A stretch of 64,000 bases of DNA from Umezawaea tangerina (GCF_003002815.1 NZ_PVTF01000020.1:100260-164259), one strand, 5' to 3'; shown: positions 53,600 through 62,329, numbered from the stretch's first letter. Notes: a model not told the origin generated them from the letters alone. Program-made: numbers and translations.

Positions 53600-54301
53600 T
53601 CAGCAGCTTGCGAATTCACGCAGGCGCTGCAGGTCCGGGACGACGACATTGCGCCGGAGATGGCTCACCACGACACCCGCCTTGCGCAGATCGCTGAACG
53701 CCTTCTCGGCGGTTCGTGGCTTCATGCCGGCGATCGACGCCAGTTCGACTTTCGTCAACGGGATTCCGAGCACCCACCCCTCGGGTTCTTCGCGACCATA
53801 GGTCTGCACGAGTTCGTAGACCACTCGGGCGACCCTCTCGGCCGCCGGGTGCGAGAGGAAATCACGTCGTCGTTGATTCGCCCACCGCAACCGGTCATTG
53901 ATCATGGAGAACAATTCGACGAACGCGTCGTTGCGGCGCAGCAGAAAGCTCATGAGCTCGGCACTGCTGATCATCTTGGCCACGACGTCCCCGCAGGTCA
54001 CCACCGTGGCCGAGCGGGGTTTCTGGTCCAATGCGGACATCTCGCCCACGAGGTCGCCCGCGACCCTGATGGCCAGCAGCGCGGTGTTGCCGGTCTCGTC
54101 CGAGGCCTGGACCTTCACCACACCGTCCAGCAGGAGCAGCACATGAGTGTCACTCGCATCCTGCTCGATGACCTCGCGGTCGGCCTGATAGCGCACGACC
54201 GTGCCGATGTTCAGGAGTTCTTGTCTCGGTGCGTCGCGCAAGCGCCCCAGCAGGCTGTTCGACGGCCACGCGAGATCCGGTGTTGCTGTTGGCAATGGCA
54301 T
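53600..54301 (-). CDS. Crp/Fnr-family transcriptional regulator
   Basis: This 233-residue regulator has a cyclic-nucleotide-binding domain with an intact phosphate cassette GEMSALDQKPRSATV (Gly86, Glu87, Arg96, Ser97) and a C-terminal winged helix (TKVELASIAGMKPRTAEKAF near 185-205). The Arg and Glu that hold the cyclic phosphate are kept, so it can plausibly bind a cyclic nucleotide. It lies 97 bases upstream of a cyclase-like gene on the same strand. The ATG at 54301 is chosen; a longer start at 54556 adds non-conserved residues. Confidence 0.88.
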   Translation of the reverse strand: MPLPTATPDLAWPSNSLLGRLRDAPRQELLNIGTVVRYQADREVIEQDASDTHVLLLLDGVVKVQASDETGNTALLAIRVAGDLVGEMSALDQKPRSATVVTCGDVVAKMISSAELMSFLLRRNDAFVELFSMINDRLRWANQRRRDFLSHPAAERVARVVYELVQTYGREEPEGWVLGIPLTKVELASIAGMKPRTAEKAFSDLRKAGVVVSHLRRNVVVPDLQRLREFASC

Positions 54302-54610
54302 TTGGATCCTGGTTACTCGTCGGTACCGGCGGGCGATGTGAAAATCGAATTCATCGTGAGCGCACGCTCGTACCTGAGAGTAAGTGCGCGCGGCGGAGTC
54401 CCCGAACGTGCAGCGGAGAGTACACCCAATTGGACGCATGCCGCCGAGCCTCGGGCTTATCCGTATTCGATGATCAACAGCTATGCGAATGGGATACCGG
54501 TCGGACTGGAATTCCGCTGCTCCCACCTGGTGTGATCCGCGTCGGAACGGGAACAACCGACCCCCTGATACGCCTTGGACGTGGGAGGACCCCCATACCT
54601 AAGGAGTCGG
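54302..54610. promoter_or_regulatory. Divergent region between the Crp-like and OYE genes
   Basis: These 309 bases hold no gene. They are AT-richer than their surroundings and carry a partial inverted repeat near 54337-54357 (GATG, TGAA, then TTCA, TC), which could be a Crp-type half site, but it is imperfect. Promoters for both divergent genes are expected here. Confidence 0.4.
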
Positions 54611-55675
54611 ATGAGCCCCCTGTTCGCCCCTCTCACCCTGCGCTCGGTCACCTTGCGCAACCGGATCGCCGTGAGCCCGATGTGCCAGTACTCGGCCGTG
54701 GACGGCGTGCCGAACGACTGGCACCTGGTGCACCTCGGCTCGCGGGCGGTCGGCGGCGCCGGACTGGTGCTGGCCGAGGCGACCGCGGTCCAGGCGATCG
54801 GGCGCATCTCGCCCGCCGACACCGGCATCTGGAACGACGACCAGGTCGCCGCCTGGCGGCCGGTCACGAAGTTCATCCGCGAGCACGGCGCGGTCGCGGG
54901 CATCCAGCTCGCCCACGCGGGCCGCAAGGCGTCCACCCACGCCCCGTTCGACGACGCCCACGGCGGCGTGCCGGACGAGGAGGGCGGCTGGACGCCCGTC
55001 AGCGTCGGCACCGAGCCGTTCACGCCGGACTACCGGGTGCCCGACGAGCTGGACGAGGAGGGCATCCGGCAGGTCGTCGCGGACTTCGCCGCGGCCGCCC
55101 GCAGGTCCCTGGACGCGGGCTTCGAGCTGATCGAGGTGCACGCCGCCCACGGCTACCTGCTGCACCAGTTCCTCTCGCCGCTCACCAACCGGAGGACCGA
55201 CGGGTACGGCGGGGACTTCGAGGGGCGCACCAGGCTGACCGTCGAGGTCACGGCCGCGGTGCGCGAAGCGGTCGGCGAAGACGTGCCTGTGCTCGTCCGC
55301 ATCTCCGCCAGCGACTGGGTCGACGGCGGGTGGAACGAGCACGACAGCGTCGCGCTGTCACGGGCGCTCGCCGAAGTCGGCGCAGACCTCGTCGACGCGT
55401 CGTCCGGCGGCCTGGTGCCCGACGCCAAGATCACCTTGGGGCCGGGGTACCAGGTGCCGTTCGCCGACATCGTCCGAAGCAAGGCCGAAGTGCCCACCGG
55501 GGCGGTCGGCTTGATCACCGACGCCCGGCAGGCTGAAGCGATCATCGCCGACGGGTCGGCCGACATCGTGCTTCTGGCGCGCGAACTGCTCCGCGACCCG
55601 TACTGGCCGCTGCACGCAGCGGTGCAGCTCGGGGCGGAGGTGAGGGCGCCCAAGCAGTACGCAAGGGCGTTTTAG
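54611..55675 (+). CDS. NADH:flavin oxidoreductase, YqjM-type old yellow enzyme
   Basis: This 354-residue FMN protein has the thermophilic-type OYE features: Cys and Tyr in MCQYSA near residue 26, HAAHGYLLHQF with two active-site His residues near 180, GRKASTHAP near 120 and an FMN-binding end with DIVLLARELLRDPYWPL. It reduces activated alkenes with NAD(P)H. The ATG at 54611 follows AAGGAG. A strong terminator follows at 55689-55726. Confidence 0.92.
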   Translation: MSPLFAPLTLRSVTLRNRIAVSPMCQYSAVDGVPNDWHLVHLGSRAVGGAGLVLAEATAVQAIGRISPADTGIWNDDQVAAWRPVTKFIREHGAVAGIQLAHAGRKASTHAPFDDAHGGVPDEEGGWTPVSVGTEPFTPDYRVPDELDEEGIRQVVADFAAAARRSLDAGFELIEVHAAHGYLLHQFLSPLTNRRTDGYGGDFEGRTRLTVEVTAAVREAVGEDVPVLVRISASDWVDGGWNEHDSVALSRALAEVGADLVDASSGGLVPDAKITLGPGYQVPFADIVRSKAEVPTGAVGLITDARQAEAIIADGSADIVLLARELLRDPYWPLHAAVQLGAEVRAPKQYARAF

Positions 55676-55688
55676 CAGGTCCCGAGAC

Positions 55689-55726
55689 TTCGAGGGTTGA
55701 GCCGCCGGAGCGGCTCAACCCTCGAA
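55689..55726. terminator. Terminator between the OYE gene and DUF3073
   Basis: TTCGAGGGTTGAGCCG and its complement form a perfect 16-base stem with a six-base loop, 13 bases past the OYE stop and 14 before the convergent DUF3073 stop. Confidence 0.85.
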
Positions 55727-55740
55727 AGCCTCAGGCTGAT

Positions 55741-55926
55741 TCAGCGACGGTAGTCGTCGTATCCGTCTTCCGACGGATCGTCTGGTCGCTCGTCGCTGAA
55801 GTGTCCATTCGCGGACTCGCCGCTGGACAGCTCGCGTTGCAAGGCGTCAAAGTCGGTGGAATGGGAGCTGTACTTAAGCTCTCGGGCCACCTTCGTCTGC
55901 TTGGCCTTCGCTCGGCCGCGCCCCAT
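55741..55926 (-). CDS. DUF3073 small basic protein
   Basis: This 61-residue protein starts MGRGRAKAKQTKVARELKYS, the hallmark of DUF3073, and ends in an acidic stretch. The family is conserved across actinobacteria, usually near purine genes, without known role. The N-terminal basic patch could bind nucleic acid; that is a guess. The ATG at 55926 is the only start that keeps the family N-terminus. Confidence 0.92.
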   Translation of the reverse strand: MGRGRAKAKQTKVARELKYSSHSTDFDALQRELSSGESANGHFSDERPDDPSEDGYDDYRR

Positions 55927-56109
55927 GGCTCGACCCCCTCAGACAGGGACGGGGGCGGCCGGGGGAACGGCGGCCCCACTCGTCTCGACAACTAGTTCCT
56001 GCTAACTACCGTACCGTGTCGATGGGGTTCCTCGCGACGCGGTAGGCCTTGGGAGTTGTGAGACGCACCGCCCAATCTCCTCCGAGGCCCCTCGTGGCAC
56101 GATGCACAC

Positions 56110-57006
56110 GTGCCCAGACCGTTCGTCGCCTACCTGCGGGTGTACGAGCCGCTGTCGGTGCTGGAACCCCCGTTGGCTGATCAGGTGCGTCGTGCGCTGG
56201 AAAAAGGCGCGCTGAGCCGGGCCGACGTCGGGGACCGGGAACGGGAACTGTGGTTGCGGTCACAGCTGGCCACGCCGTCCAGATTGCTCCCAGGAGATCG
56301 TTCGGACGGGCGTGGCGTCGTCCAGGACGCCCCCTTCGACGTGATGACCATCAGCCCGGCCGAGGTGCCCACGAGCGACGCCGCCCGCGTCGGCCCCGGA
56401 CCGCTGGTCTGCCCCCTCGACCTGCGCGCCCGGTCCGCGGCCGGCCTGATCGGCTTCCTGGCGAACTCCACCGGCCCGTTGCAGGCCGAGGCGCTCAACC
56501 GGGCCGCGGACGAGGTGCGCTCGCGGGCGGCGTTCGTGATGGCCGAGCTGAACGCGGGCGCGGTGCACGTGGTGTCCACGACCTGGACCGTGCCGCTGCC
56601 GTGGTTCGCGCTGGTCGACCCGGACACCCGGCGGATCGTGCTCGCCCCGCAGAACGACCCCGCCCGCCAGCTGTCCTGGCGGGTCGCGATGGCCGACGCC
56701 CGCAGGCGGGTCGCCCGCGCCCACACGATCGTGAAGCGCTCGATCGGGGAGAACGGGCCCGCGAAGATCCTCGCGGACACCGGCCGCTGGCTGGAGCACT
56801 TCCACCCGCACTCCGCCGTCGAGCTCGACTACGGCGGCCTCGTGCAGCTGATCGAGGACAAGGACCTCCTGGAGGACACCTCCGCCCAGGACGTGAACGC
56901 GATCATCGACGCCTTGGAGGCGGGGGACGCCGAGGAGGTCGCGCTGCGCTACGAACACCTCCGCGACTTCTGGGGTGAGCTGGGCTTTCGCGAGCGCCAC
57001 GGGTAG
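56110..57006 (+). CDS. Conserved actinobacterial hypothetical protein (possibly DUF8083)
   Basis: This 298-residue cytosolic protein begins MPRPFVAYLRVYEPLSVLEPP and contains VCPLDLRARSAAGLIGF, VPLPWFALVDPDTRRIVL and LAPQNDPARQLSWRVAMADARRR split through the middle, then an acidic C-terminus with YGGLVQLIEDKDLLEDTSAQD. It looks like an actinobacteria-wide conserved family found near purine genes. No catalytic motif is clear, and the function is unknown. The GTG start is used; CACGAT just upstream may be a -10 box. Confidence 0.65.
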   Translation: MPRPFVAYLRVYEPLSVLEPPLADQVRRALEKGALSRADVGDRERELWLRSQLATPSRLLPGDRSDGRGVVQDAPFDVMTISPAEVPTSDAARVGPGPLVCPLDLRARSAAGLIGFLANSTGPLQAEALNRAADEVRSRAAFVMAELNAGAVHVVSTTWTVPLPWFALVDPDTRRIVLAPQNDPARQLSWRVAMADARRRVARAHTIVKRSIGENGPAKILADTGRWLEHFHPHSAVELDYGGLVQLIEDKDLLEDTSAQDVNAIIDALEAGDAEEVALRYEHLRDFWGELGFRERHG

Positions 57007-57180
57007 GTGCCCGCTCGCCCTCCCGCGGCGCGACCCGCCGGGGAGGCTGGTGCGCGGGTCGTAGGGGATCGGGCCCCGAACGGCCCAGCGGGGCGGGCGC
57101 CGAAAGCGCGGGCTGCCGCCGAACGGCTGGTGGTGCGCGGTGTCGACCGTGCGGTCCGGGACCTGTGCCAGTATTTCCGC

Positions 57181-57921
57181 ATGGCCCGCCCTGGTTCCCA
57201 CGGCACGCTGCTCACCGTCGCGCCCCGCGCGACGGGAACGGTGGACGAGTGGGTGGCGGCCGCGCGCAACGGCGAGCGGGTCGGGGTGGCCATGGCCCAG
57301 GTGCGGGTCAGGGGGCTCGACCAGGCGCGAGAGGTCGTGGCGGGGCTGCGGGAGCAGACCGGGGTCGTCGCGCAGGTCGCGGCCGACGCCGACCGGCTCC
57401 GCCTGCTGGACGCGGCGCCCGACTCGCTGGTCTGCCCCCTGGACGAACCCTGGGACGCCCTCGTCGAGCTGCACGGGGCCATGCGGGAACGCGGTGTCGC
57501 ACCCGAGTACGAGGTCACGGCCGCCGGGCAGCTCGAGGTGCTGCGCAGGCTGCTGGACGAGCACGGGCCGACGGCGGGCGGCCGGGTCCACGTGGGCCTG
57601 GTGCTGGGTGCTCCCGGAGGGCTGGCGGGGGACGCGGAGACCCTGGTCGAGGTGCTGCGGCTGCTGCCCGAGGGCGCGTCGTTCGCCGCGGCGGGCATCG
57701 GGGCCGCGACCATCCCGGTGATGCTGGCCGCGCTGGCGGTCGGCGGGCACCTGCGGGTCGGGACGGCGGACACCACGAGCTACGCCGAGGGGCAGCCGGT
57801 CCGGGACGACGTCCAGCTGGTGGCGAGGGCCGCGGGGCTGGCGAAGATCGCTCAACGGCCGCCGCTGCCGGTGGCCGAGGTACGGGAACTACTGGGTGTG
57901 CGCGGTCCGGTACGGGTTTGA
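57181..57921 (+). CDS. BKACE (DUF849)-like protein without the zinc HxH
   Basis: This 246-residue TIM-barrel-like protein resembles beta-keto acid cleavage enzymes: VGGHLRVGTADTTSYAEGQ near residue 185 is close to the family GGHxRVGxED segment. The zinc-ligand HxH, expected near residue 40, reads AQVRV, so the catalytic metal site is missing. It is also shorter than usual (270-300). It may have another role or be inactive. The ATG at 57181 begins the fold; an open frame continues upstream to 57007 with low-complexity residues. The rsiG gene follows. Confidence 0.6.
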   Translation: MARPGSHGTLLTVAPRATGTVDEWVAAARNGERVGVAMAQVRVRGLDQAREVVAGLREQTGVVAQVAADADRLRLLDAAPDSLVCPLDEPWDALVELHGAMRERGVAPEYEVTAAGQLEVLRRLLDEHGPTAGGRVHVGLVLGAPGGLAGDAETLVEVLRLLPEGASFAAAGIGAATIPVMLAALAVGGHLRVGTADTTSYAEGQPVRDDVQLVARAAGLAKIAQRPPLPVAEVRELLGVRGPVRV

Positions 57922-57942
57922 CACCACTTTGGAAGCAGGTTT

Positions 57943-58560
57943 GTGTTGGCGGCTGAGCAGGATCTACCTCAGGATGAGTACGTGATCGAGGTGCGTCCTG
58001 GCGGACGCCGCCGTATCGACCGGGTGCTCGCCCCTGACTACGCAGAGGGCGTCGAGCAGCGCCCTCTGGCCGACGTGCGCGCGTTGCGCGACGAAGCGGC
58101 GCAAGAAGAGACCGACCTCTCCTACCTACGACGACTGCTGCACGCGCGGATCGACATCGTGCGTGCCGAGAAGCTGCGCCGGACCGACGGCGGCTCGTCG
58201 GTCGTGGACCAGCTGGCGACGATCCTCGCGTCCAACGCGGTGGGCCCGTCGACCGGTCTCGGCCGGTACCAGACGCACGAGCCGTCGCGGGCCGACGCCC
58301 ACCAGCGGCACGTGGAAGCGCTGGTCTCGGACGTGGACCTGTCCGACGTCAGCACCCTGTCCGACGAGAAGCTCGACCTGACCCTCCGCACCTTCATCGG
58401 TGAGGAGGCGTCGGTGTCGCAGCGCAGGCGCCAGGTGCAGGTCGTGATGGACCAGCTCAACGCGGAGATCGCGGGCCGGTACCAGCGCGGCAGCGCCTCG
58501 GTGGACGACCTGCTCGCGGACGAGCGCAGCCGACCGAACCACCGGATCGTCAAGGACTGA
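57943..58560 (+). CDS. rsiG: RsiG-type anti-sigma factor (aerial mycelium formation family)
   Basis: This 205-residue helical protein matches RsiG, which in Streptomyces binds c-di-GMP and holds the sporulation sigma factor WhiG. The motif E(x3)S(x2)R(x3)Q(x3)D occurs twice: the second copy is perfect (Glu156, Ser160, Arg163, Gln167, Asp171), and the first has His for Gln (Glu56, Ser60, Arg63, His67, Asp71). The conserved PLADVRALRDEAAQEETDLS region precedes it. The start is GTG. No whiG is in the window. The ortholog call rests on the motifs and overall pattern. Confidence 0.85.
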   Translation: MLAAEQDLPQDEYVIEVRPGGRRRIDRVLAPDYAEGVEQRPLADVRALRDEAAQEETDLSYLRRLLHARIDIVRAEKLRRTDGGSSVVDQLATILASNAVGPSTGLGRYQTHEPSRADAHQRHVEALVSDVDLSDVSTLSDEKLDLTLRTFIGEEASVSQRRRQVQVVMDQLNAEIAGRYQRGSASVDDLLADERSRPNHRIVKD

Positions 58561-58570
58561 TCCGGGCACC

Positions 58571-58650
58571 ACCCGACCGCCCGGCCACCACCGCGGGCAC
58601 GGCGGACCTCTGCCGCTTCGACGTGCCCCACCGGGCGGGTCGGGCGGCTT
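58571..58650 (+). terminator. Possible terminator after rsiG
   Basis: CCCGACCGCCCGG at about 58577 pairs with CCGGGCGGGTCGGG at about 58631 with one bulged base, followed by GGCTTTCTTCG. The loop is long (about 45 bases), so this is a moderate call. The gap to 58823 holds a TGCACGTGCA palindrome at about 58660 but no gene. Confidence 0.4.
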
Positions 58651-58823
58651 TCTTCGTTCTGCACGTGCAAATGCACTAGTCGTGCGTACGCCGTGACGTC
58701 CAGTCCGGGCGTCCGGGCGCGTCCGCCCACCTCAGCCCTCAGCAGGCCAAGGCTCGCCGTTGCTCATCTCACCAAGTGGAAATTTCTTCCCAAGGGCTGA
58801 GCGGCGGACCTAGCGTGCAGGAC

Positions 58824-60038
58824 ATGGCAGGTCGCTACCGGTGGGTGGTCCTCGGCGTCGGCGCGCTCGCGCAGGGCACGAACGCGGCGGTCTTCCTCGG
58901 CCTCCCCGCGCTGACGCCGCAGCTCAGAGCCCACTTCGGCCTCACGCTGCCGCAGGTCGGCCTGCTCATCGGCGCGGTCAACCTGGGCACGATGCTCACC
59001 CTCGTCCCCTGGGGCGCCATGGCCGACCGCCGGGGCGAACGGCTGGTGATGACCATCGGCGGGATCGGCGCCGCCGCCTTCCTCGCCCTGGTCGCGACTG
59101 GGAACGCGCTGCTCGCCGGGCTGGCGCTGTTCGGTGCCGGTGTCTTCGGCGCCAGCGTGAACGCCGCCAGCGGGCGGGCCGTCATGAGCTGGTTCACCGC
59201 GGACCGCCGCGGCCTGGCCATGGGCATCCGGCAGACGGCGACGCCCGTCGGCGCGGCGCTGGCCGCCGTCGTGCTGCCGGTGATCGCCGCGAACGCCGGG
59301 GTGCCCGCCTCCTTCCTGGCGCTGAGCGCCTTCACGGCCCTGGTCGCCGCCGCCATCGCGGTGTTCATCCGGGAACCACCCGGTGCCGCCCGCGCCTCGC
59401 ACAGCCAGGGCGTCGTGCTGCGCGACCCCGAGCTCATCCGGCTGAGCACCGCCAGCGGCCTGCTGGTGGTGCCCCAGTTCACCGCTGCCGCTCTCATGGT
59501 GGAGCTGCTGCACGACCACCGCGGCGTGGCGCTCGGACTCGCCTCGGGCCTGTTCGCGGCCGCCCAGGTGCTCGGCGGCGCGGGCAGGCTCGGGGCGGGC
59601 CTGTGGTCCGACGCGGTCCGCAGCAGGCTGGGCCCGCTGCGGACCGTCGCCGTGGTGGTCGCCGCCTTCTTCCTGCTCTGCGCCCTGCTGGTCGACGCCC
59701 CCGTGTGGCTGCTGGCGACCGCGCTGGTGCCCACGACCGCCCTGGCGGTGTGCTGGAACGGCCTCGCGGTGACCGCCGCCGTCGAGCTGGCGCCCGAGGG
59801 CAGCAGCGGCACCGCGCTGGGCATGCAGAACTCGGCGAACTACCTGAGCGCGTCGATCACCCCGGCACTGGCCGGGTGGGTGGTCGTCGCGCTCTCCTGG
59901 CAGGCCGCGCTGGTGCTCGCGGCCGCGGCCGCCGCTACCGCTCGCTTCCTGCTGCGGGACCTGACCGAGCGGAGCAGTACCCCGCCGCGACCAGGTAGCG
60001 GTGGTGAGCCGTCGGCGCACCCGTCGCCACGTCCCTGA
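58824..60038 (+). CDS. Major facilitator superfamily transporter
   Basis: This 404-residue protein has twelve predicted membrane segments and the MFS loop motif between segments 2 and 3 (GAMADRRGERLVM). The Ala/Gly-rich composition and lack of an added domain suggest a drug or metabolite exporter of the NNP/CynX-like type, but the substrate is unknown. The ATG at 58824 follows GTGCAGGAC. Its 3' end overlaps the convergent secreted-protein gene by 104 bases, so the last 35 residues are read from both strands. Confidence 0.85.
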   Translation: MAGRYRWVVLGVGALAQGTNAAVFLGLPALTPQLRAHFGLTLPQVGLLIGAVNLGTMLTLVPWGAMADRRGERLVMTIGGIGAAAFLALVATGNALLAGLALFGAGVFGASVNAASGRAVMSWFTADRRGLAMGIRQTATPVGAALAAVVLPVIAANAGVPASFLALSAFTALVAAAIAVFIREPPGAARASHSQGVVLRDPELIRLSTASGLLVVPQFTAAALMVELLHDHRGVALGLASGLFAAAQVLGGAGRLGAGLWSDAVRSRLGPLRTVAVVVAAFFLLCALLVDAPVWLLATALVPTTALAVCWNGLAVTAAVELAPEGSSGTALGMQNSANYLSASITPALAGWVVVALSWQAALVLAAAAAATARFLLRDLTERSSTPPRPGSGGEPSAHPSPRP

Positions 60039-60636
60039 GCAGCGCGTCGAGCACCCAGCCCGACCCGGCCGCCACGTCCGACTCACCCGTGCCGACGAAC
60101 TCCTCGACCTGGGCGGGGTCGGTGATCCTGACCAGCTCGAAGTCCACCACCGTCGCCGCGTCCACCGGCACACCGGTCACCGGGTCCGGCGTCGCACCGT
60201 CCACCCAGTGGTACCCGGCGTCGCTCTGCACCCGCACCACCCCGGTGTCACCGCGGACGGTCCCGTCCGCCGCGCACACGACCGAGCTGTCCGCCCCCAG
60301 CAGCGCGTAGATGGTCCGATCATCGGCTCCCACCAGCCGGAAGTGCTCGTCCACACCCCCGGAACCCCCGTCGACACCGCCGCTCAGCACCCGAAGGCCG
60401 ATCGCGAACGGACTGGAGCCCTGCCAGTGCCCCACCGGCCGGACCTCCTCGCAGCACGGCACCGGCAGACCCTGCCGCCCCTCGTAGACGTCCGCCACGG
60501 TCGTGCCGCTCTCGACGTCGCGGGCGAGCACCGGGATCACCTGCGCGTGCGCGAACCACTCACCCGACGCCCGCGCCACACCCACACCGCCCAGGACGGC
60601 CCCCACCGCGAGCACCCCGGCCAAGAACTTCCTCAA
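59935..60636 (-). CDS. Secreted protein of unknown function
   Basis: This 233-residue protein has a signal peptide (RKFLAGVLAVGAVLGGVGVARA) and a mature domain with CCEEV and further Cys near the end (VVCAADG and YCSARSG) that may form disulphides. The family is not recognised. The TTG at 60636 is chosen because CGGAGGGGG stands just before it and the signal peptide follows. Its end overlaps the MFS gene by 104 bases in antisense. The C-terminal tail is therefore least certain. Confidence 0.6.
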   Translation of the reverse strand: MRKFLAGVLAVGAVLGGVGVARASGEWFAHAQVIPVLARDVESGTTVADVYEGRQGLPVPCCEEVRPVGHWQGSSPFAIGLRVLSGGVDGGSGGVDEHFRLVGADDRTIYALLGADSSVVCAADGTVRGDTGVVRVQSDAGYHWVDGATPDPVTGVPVDAATVVDFELVRITDPAQVEEFVGTGESDVAAGSGWVLDALLRDVATGAPTAHHRYLVAAGYCSARSGPAAGSER

Positions 60637-60748
60637 GACGACCCCCTCCGTCGTGGAAAAGCAGACAGGAGGAGTTGTACCGGGCACCACCGACAATTCC
60701 CCGGCGCGCCCGCAAAAGCCCAGCTCACGCCACAAGTGACTGAGGTGT

Positions 60749-61216
60749 TCACGGGTGGTCGGCCCACCCGAGCACCGCGAACGGCACGCCGTCGAGGTAG
60801 GCGCGGATACCGGCCAGCGGATAGGGGATCACCCCGTCGGGCAACGCGTCCCGGTCGAACCACTCGACCGCCGAGCACTTCCCCGGCTCCCGGTTGACCG
60901 GCTCGCCGACCCACCGCCGAGCCTCGAAGAACAGACCCAGCCGCGGCACGGGTCCCGAGCCAGCCACGTGCAAGGTGTGCACGTGGCGCAGGTCCGGCAG
61001 GCCGACGACCACCCCGACCTCCTCCTCGGCCTCCCGCGCCGCCGCGGCGAGCACCGACTCACCCGCGTCGAGCTTGCCCGACGGCAGGTGCCACATCCCG
61101 CCGCCGTAGCGGCCGCGCCGCCGGATGAGCAGCAACCGGTCGCCTCGGACGAGCAGCACGTGCACGTCGACGACCGTCCTGCATCCGGGGTCGTCCTCGC
61201 GGATCCCGGTCACCAC
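60749..61216 (-). CDS. NUDIX hydrolase
   Basis: This 155-residue protein has a full NUDIX box at residues 47-69 (G-x5-E-x7-REAxEExGV) and the upstream MWHLPSGKLDAG stretch. It cleaves a nucleoside diphosphate linked to another group; the target is unknown. The GTG at 61216 is used. It runs in the same direction as the ygfZ gene just before it. Confidence 0.92.
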   Translation of the reverse strand: MVTGIREDDPGCRTVVDVHVLLVRGDRLLLIRRRGRYGGGMWHLPSGKLDAGESVLAAAAREAEEEVGVVVGLPDLRHVHTLHVAGSGPVPRLGLFFEARRWVGEPVNREPGKCSAVEWFDRDALPDGVIPYPLAGIRAYLDGVPFAVLGWADHP

Positions 61217-61234
61217 CCGCCGACGGGCCGACCG

Positions 61235-62329
61235 CTAGCGACCCAGGTTCCGGGCCGCCTCGCGGCCGAGTGCCGGGGTGTCCGGGGGGATCGAGTCCGG
61301 GTCGATGGAGCCCTGGACGACGCGGTCGTCGACGCCGAGCAGCAGGTCGGCGTCGACCGGCACCGAGCGCTTGACCAGCGCCAGCGCGATGGTCCCCAGC
61401 TCGTGGTGCAGCGCAACGCTGCCGACCCGGCCGACCACCCGCTCACCCAGCACCACCGGGTCACCGGTCTCGGGTTGGACCTCGCGGGAGCCGTCCAGGT
61501 GCAGGAGGAGCATCCGGCGCGGGGGGCGGCCGACGTTGTGCACCTTCGAGACGGTCTCCTGGCCCCGGTAGCACCCCTTGTCCAGGTGCACCGCCGACCC
61601 GATCCAGTTCACCTCGTGCGGGATGGTCTTCTCGTCGGTGTCGATCCCGAGCCGGGGGCGCAGGGACTCGACGCGCAGCGCCTCGAACGCCCACGTGCCC
61701 GCGGGTCGGGCGCCCGCGTCGGTGAGGCGTCGCCACCAGGTGAGCAGGTCGGCGCGGGGGACGAGCAGGTCGACGGCGTCGTGGCCGGGCCAGGTCATGC
61801 GGCGGGCGAAGCCGCCGCTGGGCAGGCCGAGGGCTCCGTCGGGTTTGCCGGGGACCGGGAGGTCGAGCTTCGCGAGCAGGTCGGCGACCTCCGGCCCGAC
61901 CAGGGACAGCACGGCGAGCTCGGCGGTGGCGTCGCGCGGGTCGACCTTGGACCAGAAGCGCATCGAGTCGAGGTACTTGAGCAGCGGCTCGGTGGTCCTG
62001 GCCTCCATGTCGAGGTACACGGTGCCGTCCACGTTCGCGACGACCGCGTGGTGCTCGACCCGGCCCTGGACGTCGAGCACCAGGGCCTCGGTGCCGCGGC
62101 CCTCGGCGAGAGCGGTGAAGTGCTGGCTGGTCAGCGAGTGCAGCCAGGTCAGCCGGTCCTCACCGGGCACGGCGATGACACCGCGGTGCGAGCGGTCGAA
62201 GACGGCGACGGACCGGGCGGCCGACCGCTGTTCGGCGAACGGGTCCCCGAAGTGCCACGGCACCCCCTGGTCGGGGAGGCCGTCGAACGGTGCGATGGCA
62301 CCCGGCACGGCGAGCAGCGGTGAGGTCAC
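61235..62329 (-). CDS. ygfZ: Folate-binding protein YgfZ (GcvT-like)
   Basis: This 364-residue protein has the YgfZ signature KGCYRGQETVSKV near residue 253, a GcvT-like folate-binding fold and the C-terminal LALVKRSVP region. YgfZ helps repair or assemble iron-sulphur clusters in a folate-dependent way. The GTG at 62329 follows AGGAG and overlaps the fur stop by GTGA. This fur-ygfZ arrangement next to pabC is a conserved actinobacterial order. Confidence 0.92.
   Translation of the reverse strand: MTSPLLAVPGAIAPFDGLPDQGVPWHFGDPFAEQRSAARSVAVFDRSHRGVIAVPGEDRLTWLHSLTSQHFTALAEGRGTEALVLDVQGRVEHHAVVANVDGTVYLDMEARTTEPLLKYLDSMRFWSKVDPRDATAELAVLSLVGPEVADLLAKLDLPVPGKPDGALGLPSGGFARRMTWPGHDAVDLLVPRADLLTWWRRLTDAGARPAGTWAFEALRVESLRPRLGIDTDEKTIPHEVNWIGSAVHLDKGCYRGQETVSKVHNVGRPPRRMLLLHLDGSREVQPETGDPVVLGERVVGRVGSVALHHELGTIALALVKRSVPVDADLLLGVDDRVVQGSIDPDSIPPDTPALGREAARNLGR

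Noticed and set aside
54336..54357. TGTGA followed by TTCATC in the Crp/OYE gap as a Crp operator
   Set aside because: Only one half site is good and the inverted repeat has a two-base gap; too weak to call.
55689..55726. Hairpin after the OYE gene as a mobile repeat
   Set aside because: The arm length and place between two convergent stops fit a simple terminator.
58660..58669. TGCACGTGCA palindrome before the MFS gene
   Set aside because: Short self-complementary runs like this occur by chance in GC-rich DNA and no second copy supports a regulator.
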